A stretch of 64,000 bases of DNA. Origin: Alphaproteobacteria bacterium (GTDB lineage Bacteria; Pseudomonadota; Alphaproteobacteria; Acetobacterales; Acetobacteraceae). The position numbers and the translations under genes were made by a program. This document shows, in pieces, positions 52,926 to 60,979 of this stretch (its first letter is position 1; every line of letters starts with the position of its first letter). Location of the stretch: assembly GCA_020850755.1 (NCBI GenBank), contig JADZEB010000011.1:62001-126000 (forward strand). The letters run 5' to 3'. The notes under the pieces were generated by a model. The model saw only the letters and a program-made list of their open reading frames with translations, was not told the origin of the DNA and searched no databases.

Positions 52926-53142
52926 TGGCGTCGCACCGCGCCAGCGCGCAGCGCCACCACCGCCAATTACCACAGGCCAGGCGCGGGCCGCCATCAGTGC
53001 CGGCCCGGCCGTGTGCCGCGTCAACAGGCATGCGCGCCGGCGGGTCTCGCCAGCCGCGCGCGGCTGCAGACTGGACGCGCCGGCCGCACCGCGCCTACAT
53101 CTGCGTGCCGGCCACGCCCTGCTCGCCGGAGTGGAGCCCAGC

Positions 53143-53610
53143 ATGGACCAGACCGACTACAAGATCCTCACACTTCTGCAAGCCGATGCCGATGTCTCGA
53201 TCGCCGAGCTTGCCGAGAAGGTGGGCCTTTCGCAGACGCCGTGCTGGAAGCGCATCCAGAAGCTGGAGCGCGATGGCGTGATCACCCGTCGCGTGGCGCT
53301 GGTGGCGCCAGAGAAGCTCGGGCTCGGCCTTACCGTCTTCGTCTCGATCGAGACGAACGACCACTCCCGGGCGTGGCTCGATCGCTTCGCCCCCGCCGTT
53401 TCGGCGATGCCGGAGGGGATGGATTTCTACCGCATGGCCGGCGATGTCGATTACATGCTGCGCGTGGTGGTGGCGGACATGGCCGCCTACGACGCCTTCT
53501 ACAAGCGACTGATCGAGACGATCCCGCTCAAGAACGTCACCTCGCGCTTCGCGATGGAACGAATCAAGGCGACCACGGCCTATCCGGTGCCAGCCGTCAC
53601 GCGGGCCTGA
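53143..53610 (+). CDS. Lrp/AsnC-family transcriptional regulator
   Basis: 155 aa from the ATG at 53143. N-terminal HTH (MDQTDYKILTLLQADADVSIAELAEKVGLSQTPCWKRIQKLERDGVI, read as blocks), then the RAM ligand domain with FYRMAGDVDYMLRVVVADMAAYDAFYKRLIE. These proteins sense amino acids or related small molecules. It is divergent from the 2-hydroxyacid dehydrogenase and probably controls it. Its stop overlaps the end of the convergent DUF35 gene by 14 bases. Confidence 0.93.
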   Translation: MDQTDYKILTLLQADADVSIAELAEKVGLSQTPCWKRIQKLERDGVITRRVALVAPEKLGLGLTVFVSIETNDHSRAWLDRFAPAVSAMPEGMDFYRMAGDVDYMLRVVVADMAAYDAFYKRLIETIPLKNVTSRFAMERIKATTAYPVPAVTRA

Positions 53611-53989
53611 AGCGGGCCAGCGCGAAGCCCTGCTCGCGCTTGATGGCCAGGGTCACCGGCATGTCGCGCGCCAGCGCGCTGGCGGGGGCGAGGATGTTGG
53701 TGATCAGCCGCGGCCCTTCGTCCAGGGCGACGATCGCGACATTGTAGGGCACGCGCGACCTGAACGCCTCGTGATAGGCAGTGTGGTAGATCACCCAGCT
53801 CACCAGCCGGCCGCGGCCAGAGGCGCGCTCCCAGCGCCAGTCATCGCCCAGGCACGCGGTGCATTGCAGGCGCGGCGGCAGCCAGGCATGGCCGCAGGTG
53901 CAGCGCTGGAACACCAGATGCCCCTGGTCGAGCGCCTTCCAGTATGGCTCGCTCAGCGGCGTCAGCTCGGGCAGCGGATGGTCGGCCAT
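53597..53989 (-). CDS. DUF35 zinc-ribbon/OB-fold protein, partner of the thiolase-like protein
   Basis: 130 aa. N-terminal helix (YWKALDQGHLVFQRC), a zinc ribbon with C30, C32, C43 and C46 (CTCGHAWLPPRLQCTAC), and a C-terminal OB fold (GRGRLVSWVIYHTAY; PYNVAIVALDEGPRLITNI). DUF35 proteins form complexes with thiolase-fold enzymes, where they bind the acyl-CoA. It starts 3 bases after the thiolase-like gene, fixing that partner. Confidence 0.9.
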   Translation of the reverse strand: MADHPLPELTPLSEPYWKALDQGHLVFQRCTCGHAWLPPRLQCTACLGDDWRWERASGRGRLVSWVIYHTAYHEAFRSRVPYNVAIVALDEGPRLITNILAPASALARDMPVTLAIKREQGFALARFRPA

Positions 53990-53992
53990 GGC

Positions 53993-55117
53993 TCAAGCCC
54001 CCAGGAGCAGCGTGGCATGGGTGTGCATGGTGCCACCCTGGTTCGACACGAGCGCGACCTTGGCGCCCTTCTTCTGCATGGTCGACGTGCCACGGATCTG
54101 GCGCACTCCTTCCAGCACCAGTTGCAGGCCCGGCATGCCGGTCTCCGACAGCAGGCCGCCGCTGGTGTTGATCGGCAAGTCGCCGCCGGCTGCGATGCGC
54201 CCCTCGGCGACGAAGCCCGCGGCATGGCCCGGCTTGCAGAAGCCGTAGTCCTCCAGCGTCATCAGCACGGTTATGGTGAAGCAATCATAGATCTGCGCCA
54301 CATCGACATCCTTCGGCGCAAGCCCCGCCATCGCGAAAGCCGTACGCGCGGCGGTAGCGGCCATTGTGCTGGTGAGTTCCGGGCGCTGCACCACCTCCCA
54401 CGAGGTCTGACCCTGGCCGAAACCAAGGATCGGCACCGGCTGGCGGACGCCTAGCTCGCGCGCGCGCCTGGCGCTCATCACCACGATCGCCGCCCCGCCA
54501 TCGGAGACGAGGCAGCAATCATCGCGCCGCAAGGGCTCCACCACCCAGGGGGCGGCGAGATATTGCTCCATCGACAACGGCAGCTTGAGCTGCGCGTTCG
54601 GATTCGCGGCGCCATTGGCGCGGCAGGCCACCGCGACATGGCCGAAGGCCTCGGGCAGCGGCGCGTAGTCGAGCAGGTAGCGCTGGTGCAGCATGGCGTA
54701 GCCGGCGGCGGTGGAGAACCAGCCATAGGCGGCATCATCGCCCCGCGGACGGGCGTAGACCGCGCGGCTGCCGGTGCGCGGATTGTCGGCGTAGCAGACA
54801 AGCGCCACCTCGCACTGTCCGGCCTCGATCGCCAGTGCCGCCAGCATGATGCCGGTCACATTGGCCGCCCCGCCCTGGTCGAAGGCGCAGCCCATGCGCG
54901 GCTGCAAGCCCAGCGCCTCGGCAAGCTTCTGGCCATACATCAGCTCGCGCGAGGAGGTGGGCGTCTTGACGAACACCGCATCGACCGCGTCCTTCGGCAC
55001 GCCGGCATCGGCAAGTGCCTTGCGGCACGCCTCGACGTTCAGCGAGACGGTGTCGCGGCCCGGCAGCTTGCCGAAGGCGGTGTGGCCGATGCCGGCGATA
55101 ACGATATTACCGCGCAT
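53993..55117 (-). CDS. degenerate thiolase-fold protein (SCP-x/Ltp2-like, probable aldolase rather than thiolase)
   Basis: 374 aa. Thiolase fold is clear (MRGNIVIAGIGHTAFGKLPG; NPNAQLKLPLS; SDGGAAIVVMS). The nucleophile region, normally CxSG, is CAFDQGGAAN at about 77-86 without the active Cys. The GHPxGxSG block is SETGMPGLQLVLEGVRQIRG at about 324-343 without His, and the C-terminal CxGG is absent. IYDCFTITVLMTLEDYGF (Y277-D278) and NTSGGLLSE match Ltp2-type side-chain aldolases, which work with a DUF35 partner as here. A carbon-carbon lyase role is therefore likely. Confidence 0.87.
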   Translation of the reverse strand: MRGNIVIAGIGHTAFGKLPGRDTVSLNVEACRKALADAGVPKDAVDAVFVKTPTSSRELMYGQKLAEALGLQPRMGCAFDQGGAANVTGIMLAALAIEAGQCEVALVCYADNPRTGSRAVYARPRGDDAAYGWFSTAAGYAMLHQRYLLDYAPLPEAFGHVAVACRANGAANPNAQLKLPLSMEQYLAAPWVVEPLRRDDCCLVSDGGAAIVVMSARRARELGVRQPVPILGFGQGQTSWEVVQRPELTSTMAATAARTAFAMAGLAPKDVDVAQIYDCFTITVLMTLEDYGFCKPGHAAGFVAEGRIAAGGDLPINTSGGLLSETGMPGLQLVLEGVRQIRGTSTMQKKGAKVALVSNQGGTMHTHATLLLGA

Positions 55118-55156
55118 TGCGATATCCCCTGCTGCGTCCGGGTCTGGCGATCCGCC

Positions 55157-56182
55157 TCAGTTCGTGCTGCGGATGCGGCGCACGATGTTGCCCCAGCTCG
55201 CGATCTGCTGGCGGACATAGGCGCCGGCCTGCTCGGGCGTGCTCGGGATCGCCTCGGCGTTCATGGCCGCCAGCCGCTCGCGCGTTTCGGGCTCGTTCAG
55301 GGCGCGCACCACGACACCGTTCAGCTTCTCGATGATCGGGCGCGGCGTGTTCGCCGGCGCGAGCAGGATGTACCAGGAGCTGATCTCGAAACCGGGATAG
55401 CCGAGCTCCGCCATGGTCGGCAGCTCCGGGCGCAACGCCGAGCGCCGCTCGCTGCCGATCGCCAGCGCGCGCAAGCGGCCGGCGCGCACCATCGGCAGGG
55501 CGGTCGTCGTGTCGAACATGGCCTGGATCGTGCCGGCCATGAGATCGTTCACGGCCGGCGGCGCGCCGCGATACGGGCTGATCAGGAAACTGACGCCGAT
55601 CATCTTGCTGAGAAGCTCGGCCGCCATGTGCGGCGTCTGCCCCTGGCCGGAGGAGCCGAAGGTCACGGCCGTGGGGTTGGCCCGCAGATAGGCCACGAAA
55701 TCGGCCACCGTGTTGGCCGGGATCTCGGGGCGGACGACGAGCGAGATCGGCACCGTCATCACGAGCGAGATCGGCTCGAAGTCGGTGAGGATGTCGTAGC
55801 CGACATCCGATTCCGTGTGACGCACCACCACCACCGGGCCAGGGTTGCCCATCACCAGCGTGTAGCCATCGGGCGCGGCGCGGGCAGCAAGGCGCAGCCC
55901 GATCATGCCGCCGCCGCCGGCGCGATTGTCGATCACCAGCGGCTGGCCGAGCTCGGCGAGCACGCGTGCGCTGATCAGGCGCGTGGCCGCGTCGGTCGGG
56001 CCGCCCGGCGAAGACGGCACGATCACGCGGATCGGGCGATCGGGCCAGTTCTCCTGCGCAGCCGCGGGCGTGCCGCCGGCAACGGCGCCACACGCAAGCA
56101 GCGCCAACGCCGCAAGCGACGCACGCCAGTCACGGCGCCGCGCGATGCCTGTGCATTCGTCGGTGGTGGCCGTGCGTATCAT
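55157..56182 (-). CDS. Bug/TctC-family periplasmic solute receptor (orphan)
   Basis: 341 aa. The start at 56182 lies six bases after GGGAGG; an ATG at 56188 has no spacing from it. The signal region (WRASLAALALLACGAVAGGTPAAAQ) sits after about 20 basic residues. The mature part begins RPIRVIVPSSPGGPTDAATR, with NRAGGGG next. It lies between the CoA-transferase operon and the thiolase-DUF35 pair on the same strand, so it may supply an acid that is activated by the CoA transferase. Confidence 0.9.
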   Translation of the reverse strand: MIRTATTDECTGIARRRDWRASLAALALLACGAVAGGTPAAAQENWPDRPIRVIVPSSPGGPTDAATRLISARVLAELGQPLVIDNRAGGGGMIGLRLAARAAPDGYTLVMGNPGPVVVVRHTESDVGYDILTDFEPISLVMTVPISLVVRPEIPANTVADFVAYLRANPTAVTFGSSGQGQTPHMAAELLSKMIGVSFLISPYRGAPPAVNDLMAGTIQAMFDTTTALPMVRAGRLRALAIGSERRSALRPELPTMAELGYPGFEISSWYILLAPANTPRPIIEKLNGVVVRALNEPETRERLAAMNAEAIPSTPEQAGAYVRQQIASWGNIVRRIRSTN

Positions 56183-56218
56183 GGACATCCTCCCGGGCAA
56201 TGCGGGGCTTCCTGCCCC

Positions 56219-57409
56219 TCAGATCACTTTGTCGTTCGCCAGCGTCGCAAGTTCGCACTCGGACAGGCCGAGCTTCTCGGCAAGGACGGACGCCCCGTCG
56301 GCACCCAGGGCCACGCTCGGCCGCTCGGGACGGGAGACGGCGCCGTCGAAGCGCAGCGGGCTGGCCGCCGCGACCAGGCGGCCATACTCCGGATGCTCGC
56401 TCCAGGCGAGCATGCCGCGCGCATGCAGGTGCGGGTCGAGCATCACCTCGCCAAGATCGCGCACGGGCGCCGAGGGCACGCGGTGGCGCACCAGCCGCTC
56501 GAAGCACTCGGTACGGGTGTGCGGGCGCGTCCAGCTCCCTACCAGCTCGTCCACCTCGTCCATGTTGCGCACGCGATCGGCGTTGGTGCGATAGCGCGGA
56601 TCCTCGGCCAGCCGTTCCTGGCCGAAGGCGGCAAGCAGCTGGCGCCAGTGCGAGTCATTGTTGACGATGATGGCGATGTAGCCGTCCGCCGACGGATAGA
56701 CATTGTAGGGACAGAGCGAGAGCCCCCCATGGCGGTTGCCGGTGCGCGTCGTCTCGCTCGAAGAACCCGCGTGCACCATGCCGAGATTGGAGGCGAGCGA
56801 GAAATAGCACGCATCCATCATCGCCACTTCCACATGCCCGCCCTGGCCCGTGCGCGCCCGTTCCAGGAGCGCGGTCACGATCGCGCCGTAGAGGTGGATG
56901 CCGGTCATGAAGTCGCACACGGCGGGCCCCGCCTTCACCGGCGGCTGGCCGGGAAATCCGGTCACGCTCATGATCCCGCTCATGGCCTGCACGGTAAGGT
57001 CCATGGCCGGATAGTCGCGATAGGGCCCCTCGCTGCCATAACCCGAGGATGAGGCGTAGACGATGCGCGGATTGCGCGCGCGCACCACGCCCGCGCCGAT
57101 TCCCAGCCGCTCCGTCACGCCGGGGGCGAAGTTCTCCACCAGCACATCGGCCTTGTCGGCCAGACGCAGCAGGATGTCGCGCCCCGCATCCTGGCGCAGA
57201 TCGAGCCGGAGCGAGCGCTTGCCCGCATTCAGGTTGGCGTAGGGCAGGCGGCTGGCTGCGGCCACCGTGCGCTTGCGCAGATGCTCCCCGCCCGGCGGCT
57301 CGACCTTGATCACATCCGCCCCGGCCGCAGCCATGAGGAAGGTGCAGTACGGGCCGTTGTAGATCTGCGTCAGATCAAGGACGACCAGGCCGGAAAGCGG
57401 GCCGCCCAT
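56219..57409 (-). CDS. class III CoA transferase (CaiB/BaiF family)
   Basis: 396 aa from the ATG at 57409, two bases after the crotonase stop. N-terminal LSGLVVLDLTQIYNGPYCTFLMAAAGADVIKVEPPGGEHLR and LNLDLRQ-like LRLDLRQDAGRDILLRL are standard. The catalytic Asp is in YPAMDLTVQAMSG; HVEVAMMDACYFSLA and PYNVYPSADGYIAI follow. It moves CoA between carboxylic acids. In this operon it would activate the substrate for the dehydrogenase and crotonase. Confidence 0.93.
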   Translation of the reverse strand: MGGPLSGLVVLDLTQIYNGPYCTFLMAAAGADVIKVEPPGGEHLRKRTVAAASRLPYANLNAGKRSLRLDLRQDAGRDILLRLADKADVLVENFAPGVTERLGIGAGVVRARNPRIVYASSSGYGSEGPYRDYPAMDLTVQAMSGIMSVTGFPGQPPVKAGPAVCDFMTGIHLYGAIVTALLERARTGQGGHVEVAMMDACYFSLASNLGMVHAGSSSETTRTGNRHGGLSLCPYNVYPSADGYIAIIVNNDSHWRQLLAAFGQERLAEDPRYRTNADRVRNMDEVDELVGSWTRPHTRTECFERLVRHRVPSAPVRDLGEVMLDPHLHARGMLAWSEHPEYGRLVAAASPLRFDGAVSRPERPSVALGADGASVLAEKLGLSECELATLANDKVI

Positions 57410-57411
57410 GC

Positions 57412-58188
57412 TCAGCGCCCCTGGAAGCGCGGCGGGCGCTTCTCGGCGAAGGCGGCGCGGCCCTCCTGCACGTCCGCGGTGCCCTGCAGGATGCGGCTGA
57501 CCATCTGTTCGAGGCGCAGCCCAGCGGCGAGATCGAGGTCGCGCGAGCGGATCGCGAGTTCCTTCGCCGCCTGCACCGCGAGCGGGGCGTTGGCGGCGAT
57601 GCGCCGTGCGTAGCCGTAGGCCGCACTCATCAGCTCGTCGGGCGGCACGATCCTGTTCACGAGGCCCCAGCGCTCGGCCGTGGCGGCATCGATCGCATCG
57701 CCGGTGAGCAGCATCTCCATCGCCACGCAATGCGGCATCTGGCCGGCAAGGCGCTGCGTGCCGCCGTTGGCCGGGATGATGCCGCGCTTCACCTCGGCCA
57801 CGCCGAAGGTGGCCGTGGGCACGGCAACGCGGATGTCGGTGGCCAGCAGCAGCGTCGTGCCGCCGCCGATGCAGAAGCCGTTCACTGCGGCGATGACCGG
57901 CTTCCACACCTCCAGCCCGCGATTGAGGATCTGGCCCTTCTGCGTCAGCCACAATTCGCCCGGATGCACTTCCCGGCCGATCCAGCTCTTGATGTCGGCA
58001 CCGGCGCAGAAGGACTTGTCGCCCGCCCCGGTGATGATCGCCACGCGCACGGCCGGATCGTCGCGCACGCGGATCCAGGCATCCGACAGGCCCTGGTAGT
58101 GTTCCGCATCGAGCGCGTTGCGCTTCTCCGGGCGGTTGATGGTGATCAACGCGACTCCATCGGCATCGAGGTCGAAGTCGATCGACAT
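57412..58188 (-). CDS. enoyl-CoA hydratase/isomerase (crotonase) family protein
   Basis: 258 aa from the ATG at 58188. Oxyanion-hole segments FCAGADIKSW and NGFCIGGGTTLLLATDIR are present, as is the second acidic region FGVAEVKRGIIPANGGTQRLAGQM. The first catalytic Glu of true hydratases (GGGCE) is replaced by Thr (GGGTT), while the later Glu is kept. This favours an isomerase or another crotonase reaction over simple hydration. It lies between the CoA transferase and the acyl-CoA dehydrogenase, 11 bases after the latter. Confidence 0.92.
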   Translation of the reverse strand: MSIDFDLDADGVALITINRPEKRNALDAEHYQGLSDAWIRVRDDPAVRVAIITGAGDKSFCAGADIKSWIGREVHPGELWLTQKGQILNRGLEVWKPVIAAVNGFCIGGGTTLLLATDIRVAVPTATFGVAEVKRGIIPANGGTQRLAGQMPHCVAMEMLLTGDAIDAATAERWGLVNRIVPPDELMSAAYGYARRIAANAPLAVQAAKELAIRSRDLDLAAGLRLEQMVSRILQGTADVQEGRAAFAEKRPPRFQGR

Positions 58189-58199
58189 GGCCTGCTTCC

Positions 58200-59372
58200 C
58201 TATCGCTTCGAGCCGGCGCCGAGCAGCGATCGCGCCAGCACCATGCGTTGCACCTCGGACGGGCCCTCGCCGATGCGCTTGATGCGCAGTTCGCGGTACC
58301 AGCGCTCCAGCGGCAGGGCCTTGGTGACGCCGAGGCCGCCCATGATCTGGATCGCGCGATCGACCACGCGGCCGGCGGTTTCCGTTGCCACCACCTTCGC
58401 CACCGAGGCATCGGTCTTCGGGTCGCGGCCGAGATCGGCGGTCCAGGCCGCCTGCCAGACCAACAGGCGCGCGGCGCGCAGTTCCATCTCGCTGTCGGCG
58501 ATCATCCACTGGATCGCCTGCTTGTCGGCGAGCTTGGAACGGAAGGTCTCGCGCGTCTTGGCCCACTCGATGGCGATCTCGAGCGCCCCCTGCGCAATGC
58601 CGAGCGTGCCGGCGGCATAGGGAATGCGCCCCTCGACCAGCCATTTCTCGCAGATGGCGAAGCCCTGCCCTTCCTCGCCCAGCCGGTTCTCCTCGGGCAC
58701 CTCGACATTGTCGAAGAACACCTCGTAGGGGTGGTAGGAGCGGATCACCGGGATGGGCTTCGTCGTCATGCCCTTGGCGTTGCCATCGACGATGAAGCAG
58801 GAGATGCCGGCGCGTTCGCCGCCCGCGCCGGTGCGCGCGAAGACGATGCCCCAGTCGGCCTTGGCCGCGCCTGTGATCCACATCTTCTGGCCGTTGATGA
58901 AGTAGCGGTCGCCCTTCTTCTCGGCCCGCGTGCGGATGGCGCGCGCCGGATCCGAGCCGCCCGAGGGCTCGCTGATCGCCACGAAGACGCGCTTGCCCGC
59001 CTGCACCGCGGGCAGAGCGTAGCGCTCGATCTGAAGGGGCGTTCCCTTCAGGATGGCGTTTGGTGGATCGGCGCCGAACGCCCCGCAAGCCGGCACGTAG
59101 GCGCCCATCCGGCAGCGCGCCGCCTCCTCGGCCACGATCGCCTGGCCAAGGAGGTTGAGCCCGCCGCCGCCAAGATCGCGCGGCGTGCGGAAGCACCAGA
59201 GCCCCAGCTCGCGTGCCTGCTTCTGCAGCGGCGCGAGCATCTCCCTGGGCATCTCGTAGCAGTCGTGGTCGAGCTTCTCCTCGAGCGGGCGGACCTCCTC
59301 GCGCATGAAGCGGCGGGTCACCTCGCGCACCATGCGCAGCTCCTCGGGGAGTTCCCAGGCGCCAAGCGACAT
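58200..59372 (-). CDS. acyl-CoA dehydrogenase
   Basis: 390 aa from the ATG at 59372, preceded by GGAGGAAACGC. Blocks: MVREVTRRFMREEVRPLEEKLD, GLWCFRTPRDLGGGGLN, VFVAISEPSGGSDPARAIRT, KMWITGAAKADWGIVFART and the C-terminal QIMGGLGVTKALPLERWYRELRI with RIGEGPSEVQRMVLARSLLG. It is the first gene of the acyl-CoA dehydrogenase-crotonase-CoA transferase operon. The operon diverges from a GntR regulator whose probable operator lies 24 bases upstream of this start. Confidence 0.94.
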   Translation of the reverse strand: MSLGAWELPEELRMVREVTRRFMREEVRPLEEKLDHDCYEMPREMLAPLQKQARELGLWCFRTPRDLGGGGLNLLGQAIVAEEAARCRMGAYVPACGAFGADPPNAILKGTPLQIERYALPAVQAGKRVFVAISEPSGGSDPARAIRTRAEKKGDRYFINGQKMWITGAAKADWGIVFARTGAGGERAGISCFIVDGNAKGMTTKPIPVIRSYHPYEVFFDNVEVPEENRLGEEGQGFAICEKWLVEGRIPYAAGTLGIAQGALEIAIEWAKTRETFRSKLADKQAIQWMIADSEMELRAARLLVWQAAWTADLGRDPKTDASVAKVVATETAGRVVDRAIQIMGGLGVTKALPLERWYRELRIKRIGEGPSEVQRMVLARSLLGAGSKR

Positions 59373-59395
59373 GCGTTTCCTCCAATTTGTTGCGA

Positions 59396-59415
59396 TAAAC
59401 CGTTTCATAGGTTTA
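59396..59415. promoter_or_regulatory. putative GntR operator TAAACC-N8-GGTTTA
   Basis: Perfect 6-8-6 inverted repeat, AT-rich against the background, in the divergent region between the acyl-CoA dehydrogenase and GntR/UTRA genes. HutC-type GntR proteins usually bind such palindromes in their own divergent promoters. Its place argues that the GntR start is the GTG at 59496 rather than the ATG at 59433, which is only 17 bases away. Confidence 0.6.
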
Positions 59416-59495
59416 ACTGGGCGTCAAGCCGGATGTCTCGCGACCGCAACAATGGGCGCCGGCGTTGCCACGACCATCCATCAGGAACCGCGCCC

Positions 59496-60326
59496 GTGCC
59501 GATTCGCAGCCTCGCCGCAACCGGAACCGACGGCATCGCGCTGTACCTGCGCATCGCCGAATCGCTGCGCGGGCGCATCATGCAGGGCGAATGGGGGCCA
59601 GGCGAGCAGCTGCCCACCATCGCCGCCCTGTCCGAGGCTTATGGCGTAGCGCGCATCACGGTGCGCGAGGCGGTGCGGCGGCTTGCTTCCGAAGGCGTGC
59701 TCACCACCGCCCGCGGGCGGGGCACGCATCTCGCGCAGCGCCCGGAAGCGGCGCAGCCCAATCCCGGCCTGCGCGCCGCGATCAACGATCCGCGCGTGCT
59801 GGCGCCCGACCACGCGATCCGCATCCTGTCACGGCGCGTCACCGCCCTGCCGGCGAGCCTCGCCGCCGGCTGCAAGGTGGAGTCTCGCTACATGCATGTG
59901 CACAAGCTGCATTATTGGCGGGACACGCCCTTCGCGCTGATGGATATCTATGTCGAGCGTGAGATCCATCGCCGCTTCCCGCCGGGCGCGGACAAGAGCC
60001 AGAAGCTGTCGCTTCTGCTGCGCGACCATGGCGATGTCGCGATCGGGGCGTCGCGCCAGGAACTTACTGTCGCGCGTGCCGACCAGCGCCAGGCGGCGCT
60101 GCTTGGCTGCCCCATCACGAGCCCGCTCGTGCGGGTGCGGCGCTGGCGCACGGACACGGCCGGCCGGGTCGTCTATGCCTGCACCGTGCTCTATCGCGGC
60201 GATCTGTTCGTCTGGGACGTTGTCGAGGCGGTGCCCGGCGCGGACCATTTCGGGCCGCACCTGATTCCGGCAGCGCAGCCGCGCGAAGATCGGCGCGCGC
60301 CGGCGCGCGACAGGAAGCGACGCTAG
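59496..60326 (+). CDS. GntR-family regulator, HutC/UTRA type
   Basis: 276 aa from the GTG at 59496 (weak ribosome site AGGAA). An in-frame ATG at 59433 is possible but would abut the operator. N-terminal winged helix: LRIAESLRGRIMQGEWGPGEQLPTIAALSEAYGVARITVREAVRRLASEGVLTTARGRGTHL, in the usual order. The C-terminal UTRA ligand domain has LMDIYVEREIHRRFPPG and LVRVRRWRTDTAGRVVYACTVLYRGDLF. It probably represses the divergent acyl-CoA operon. Its stop overlaps that of the convergent gene. Confidence 0.92.
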   Translation: MPIRSLAATGTDGIALYLRIAESLRGRIMQGEWGPGEQLPTIAALSEAYGVARITVREAVRRLASEGVLTTARGRGTHLAQRPEAAQPNPGLRAAINDPRVLAPDHAIRILSRRVTALPASLAAGCKVESRYMHVHKLHYWRDTPFALMDIYVEREIHRRFPPGADKSQKLSLLLRDHGDVAIGASRQELTVARADQRQAALLGCPITSPLVRVRRWRTDTAGRVVYACTVLYRGDLFVWDVVEAVPGADHFGPHLIPAAQPREDRRAPARDRKRR

Positions 60327-60979
60327 GACAGGCGTCGATACTCGATCAGCGAGCCATCGCGGCCGCGCGCCGTCAGTGCCGTCCACACGCGCGCCGGATC
60401 GTACCAGCTCTCCAGCACGACATCGCCGCTGATCGCATAGCGCGATGCGGTGACGGTTCTTCCGGAGGCAAGTGCCACCGCCTCCTGCCCGCGCGGCTCA
60501 ACCCGCGCCGCGAGCGCTTCGCCGGTCTGCGGGTGGAACACGGGCACGCTGAGGCAATCCTTGTTCCAGTGCGTGAGCGGCAGGGCGTTCGCCGGCAGCA
60601 GGACACGGCCCGAGGCGGCCCCCTCGATCACCAGCCCCTCGGGCCGCCGCTCGGCCAGGATGCGATAGCGCGTGCCATCGTCGTTGGTTTCGCTCTCGAA
60701 GCGCTGCAGCGCGCCCGCGCGCCAGGTCTCGCGCACCTGGTGCGCGTAGCGATAGAGCACGAACGGGCCGATACCAACCGCGATATCGGCGCGGATCTCC
60801 ACGGTCGTGGTCTCTGCCGCGCGAGACAGGGCGACGGTGTGCTGGCCGATGCGCGCGCCGTTGCGCAGCACGGCGAAGGTGAGCGTGGGGCTGGGCGGCG
60901 CGGCGCGACCGCCGCCGGGCACCAGGGCGAGTGCCGCGCCAGCGCCGATGCACGCGGCAAGAGTGCGGCGTGTCAGCAT
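60323..60979 (-). CDS. small exported protein with DUF6134-like layout
   Basis: 218 aa from the ATG at 60979, which overlaps the stop of the methyltransferase gene. A twin-arginine-like signal (MLTRRTLAACIGAGAALALVPG) precedes a beta-rich domain: LTFAVLRNGARIGQHTVAL, VLYRYAHQVRETWRAGALQRFESETNDDGT, LPLTHWNKDCLSVPVF and a late YDPARVWTAL. I recognise it as a family often found beside fatty-acid cyclopropanation genes; its activity is unknown. The pattern suggests a lipid-binding or outer-envelope role (inference). Confidence 0.8.
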   Translation of the reverse strand: MLTRRTLAACIGAGAALALVPGGGRAAPPSPTLTFAVLRNGARIGQHTVALSRAAETTTVEIRADIAVGIGPFVLYRYAHQVRETWRAGALQRFESETNDDGTRYRILAERRPEGLVIEGAASGRVLLPANALPLTHWNKDCLSVPVFHPQTGEALAARVEPRGQEAVALASGRTVTASRYAISGDVVLESWYDPARVWTALTARGRDGSLIEYRRLS

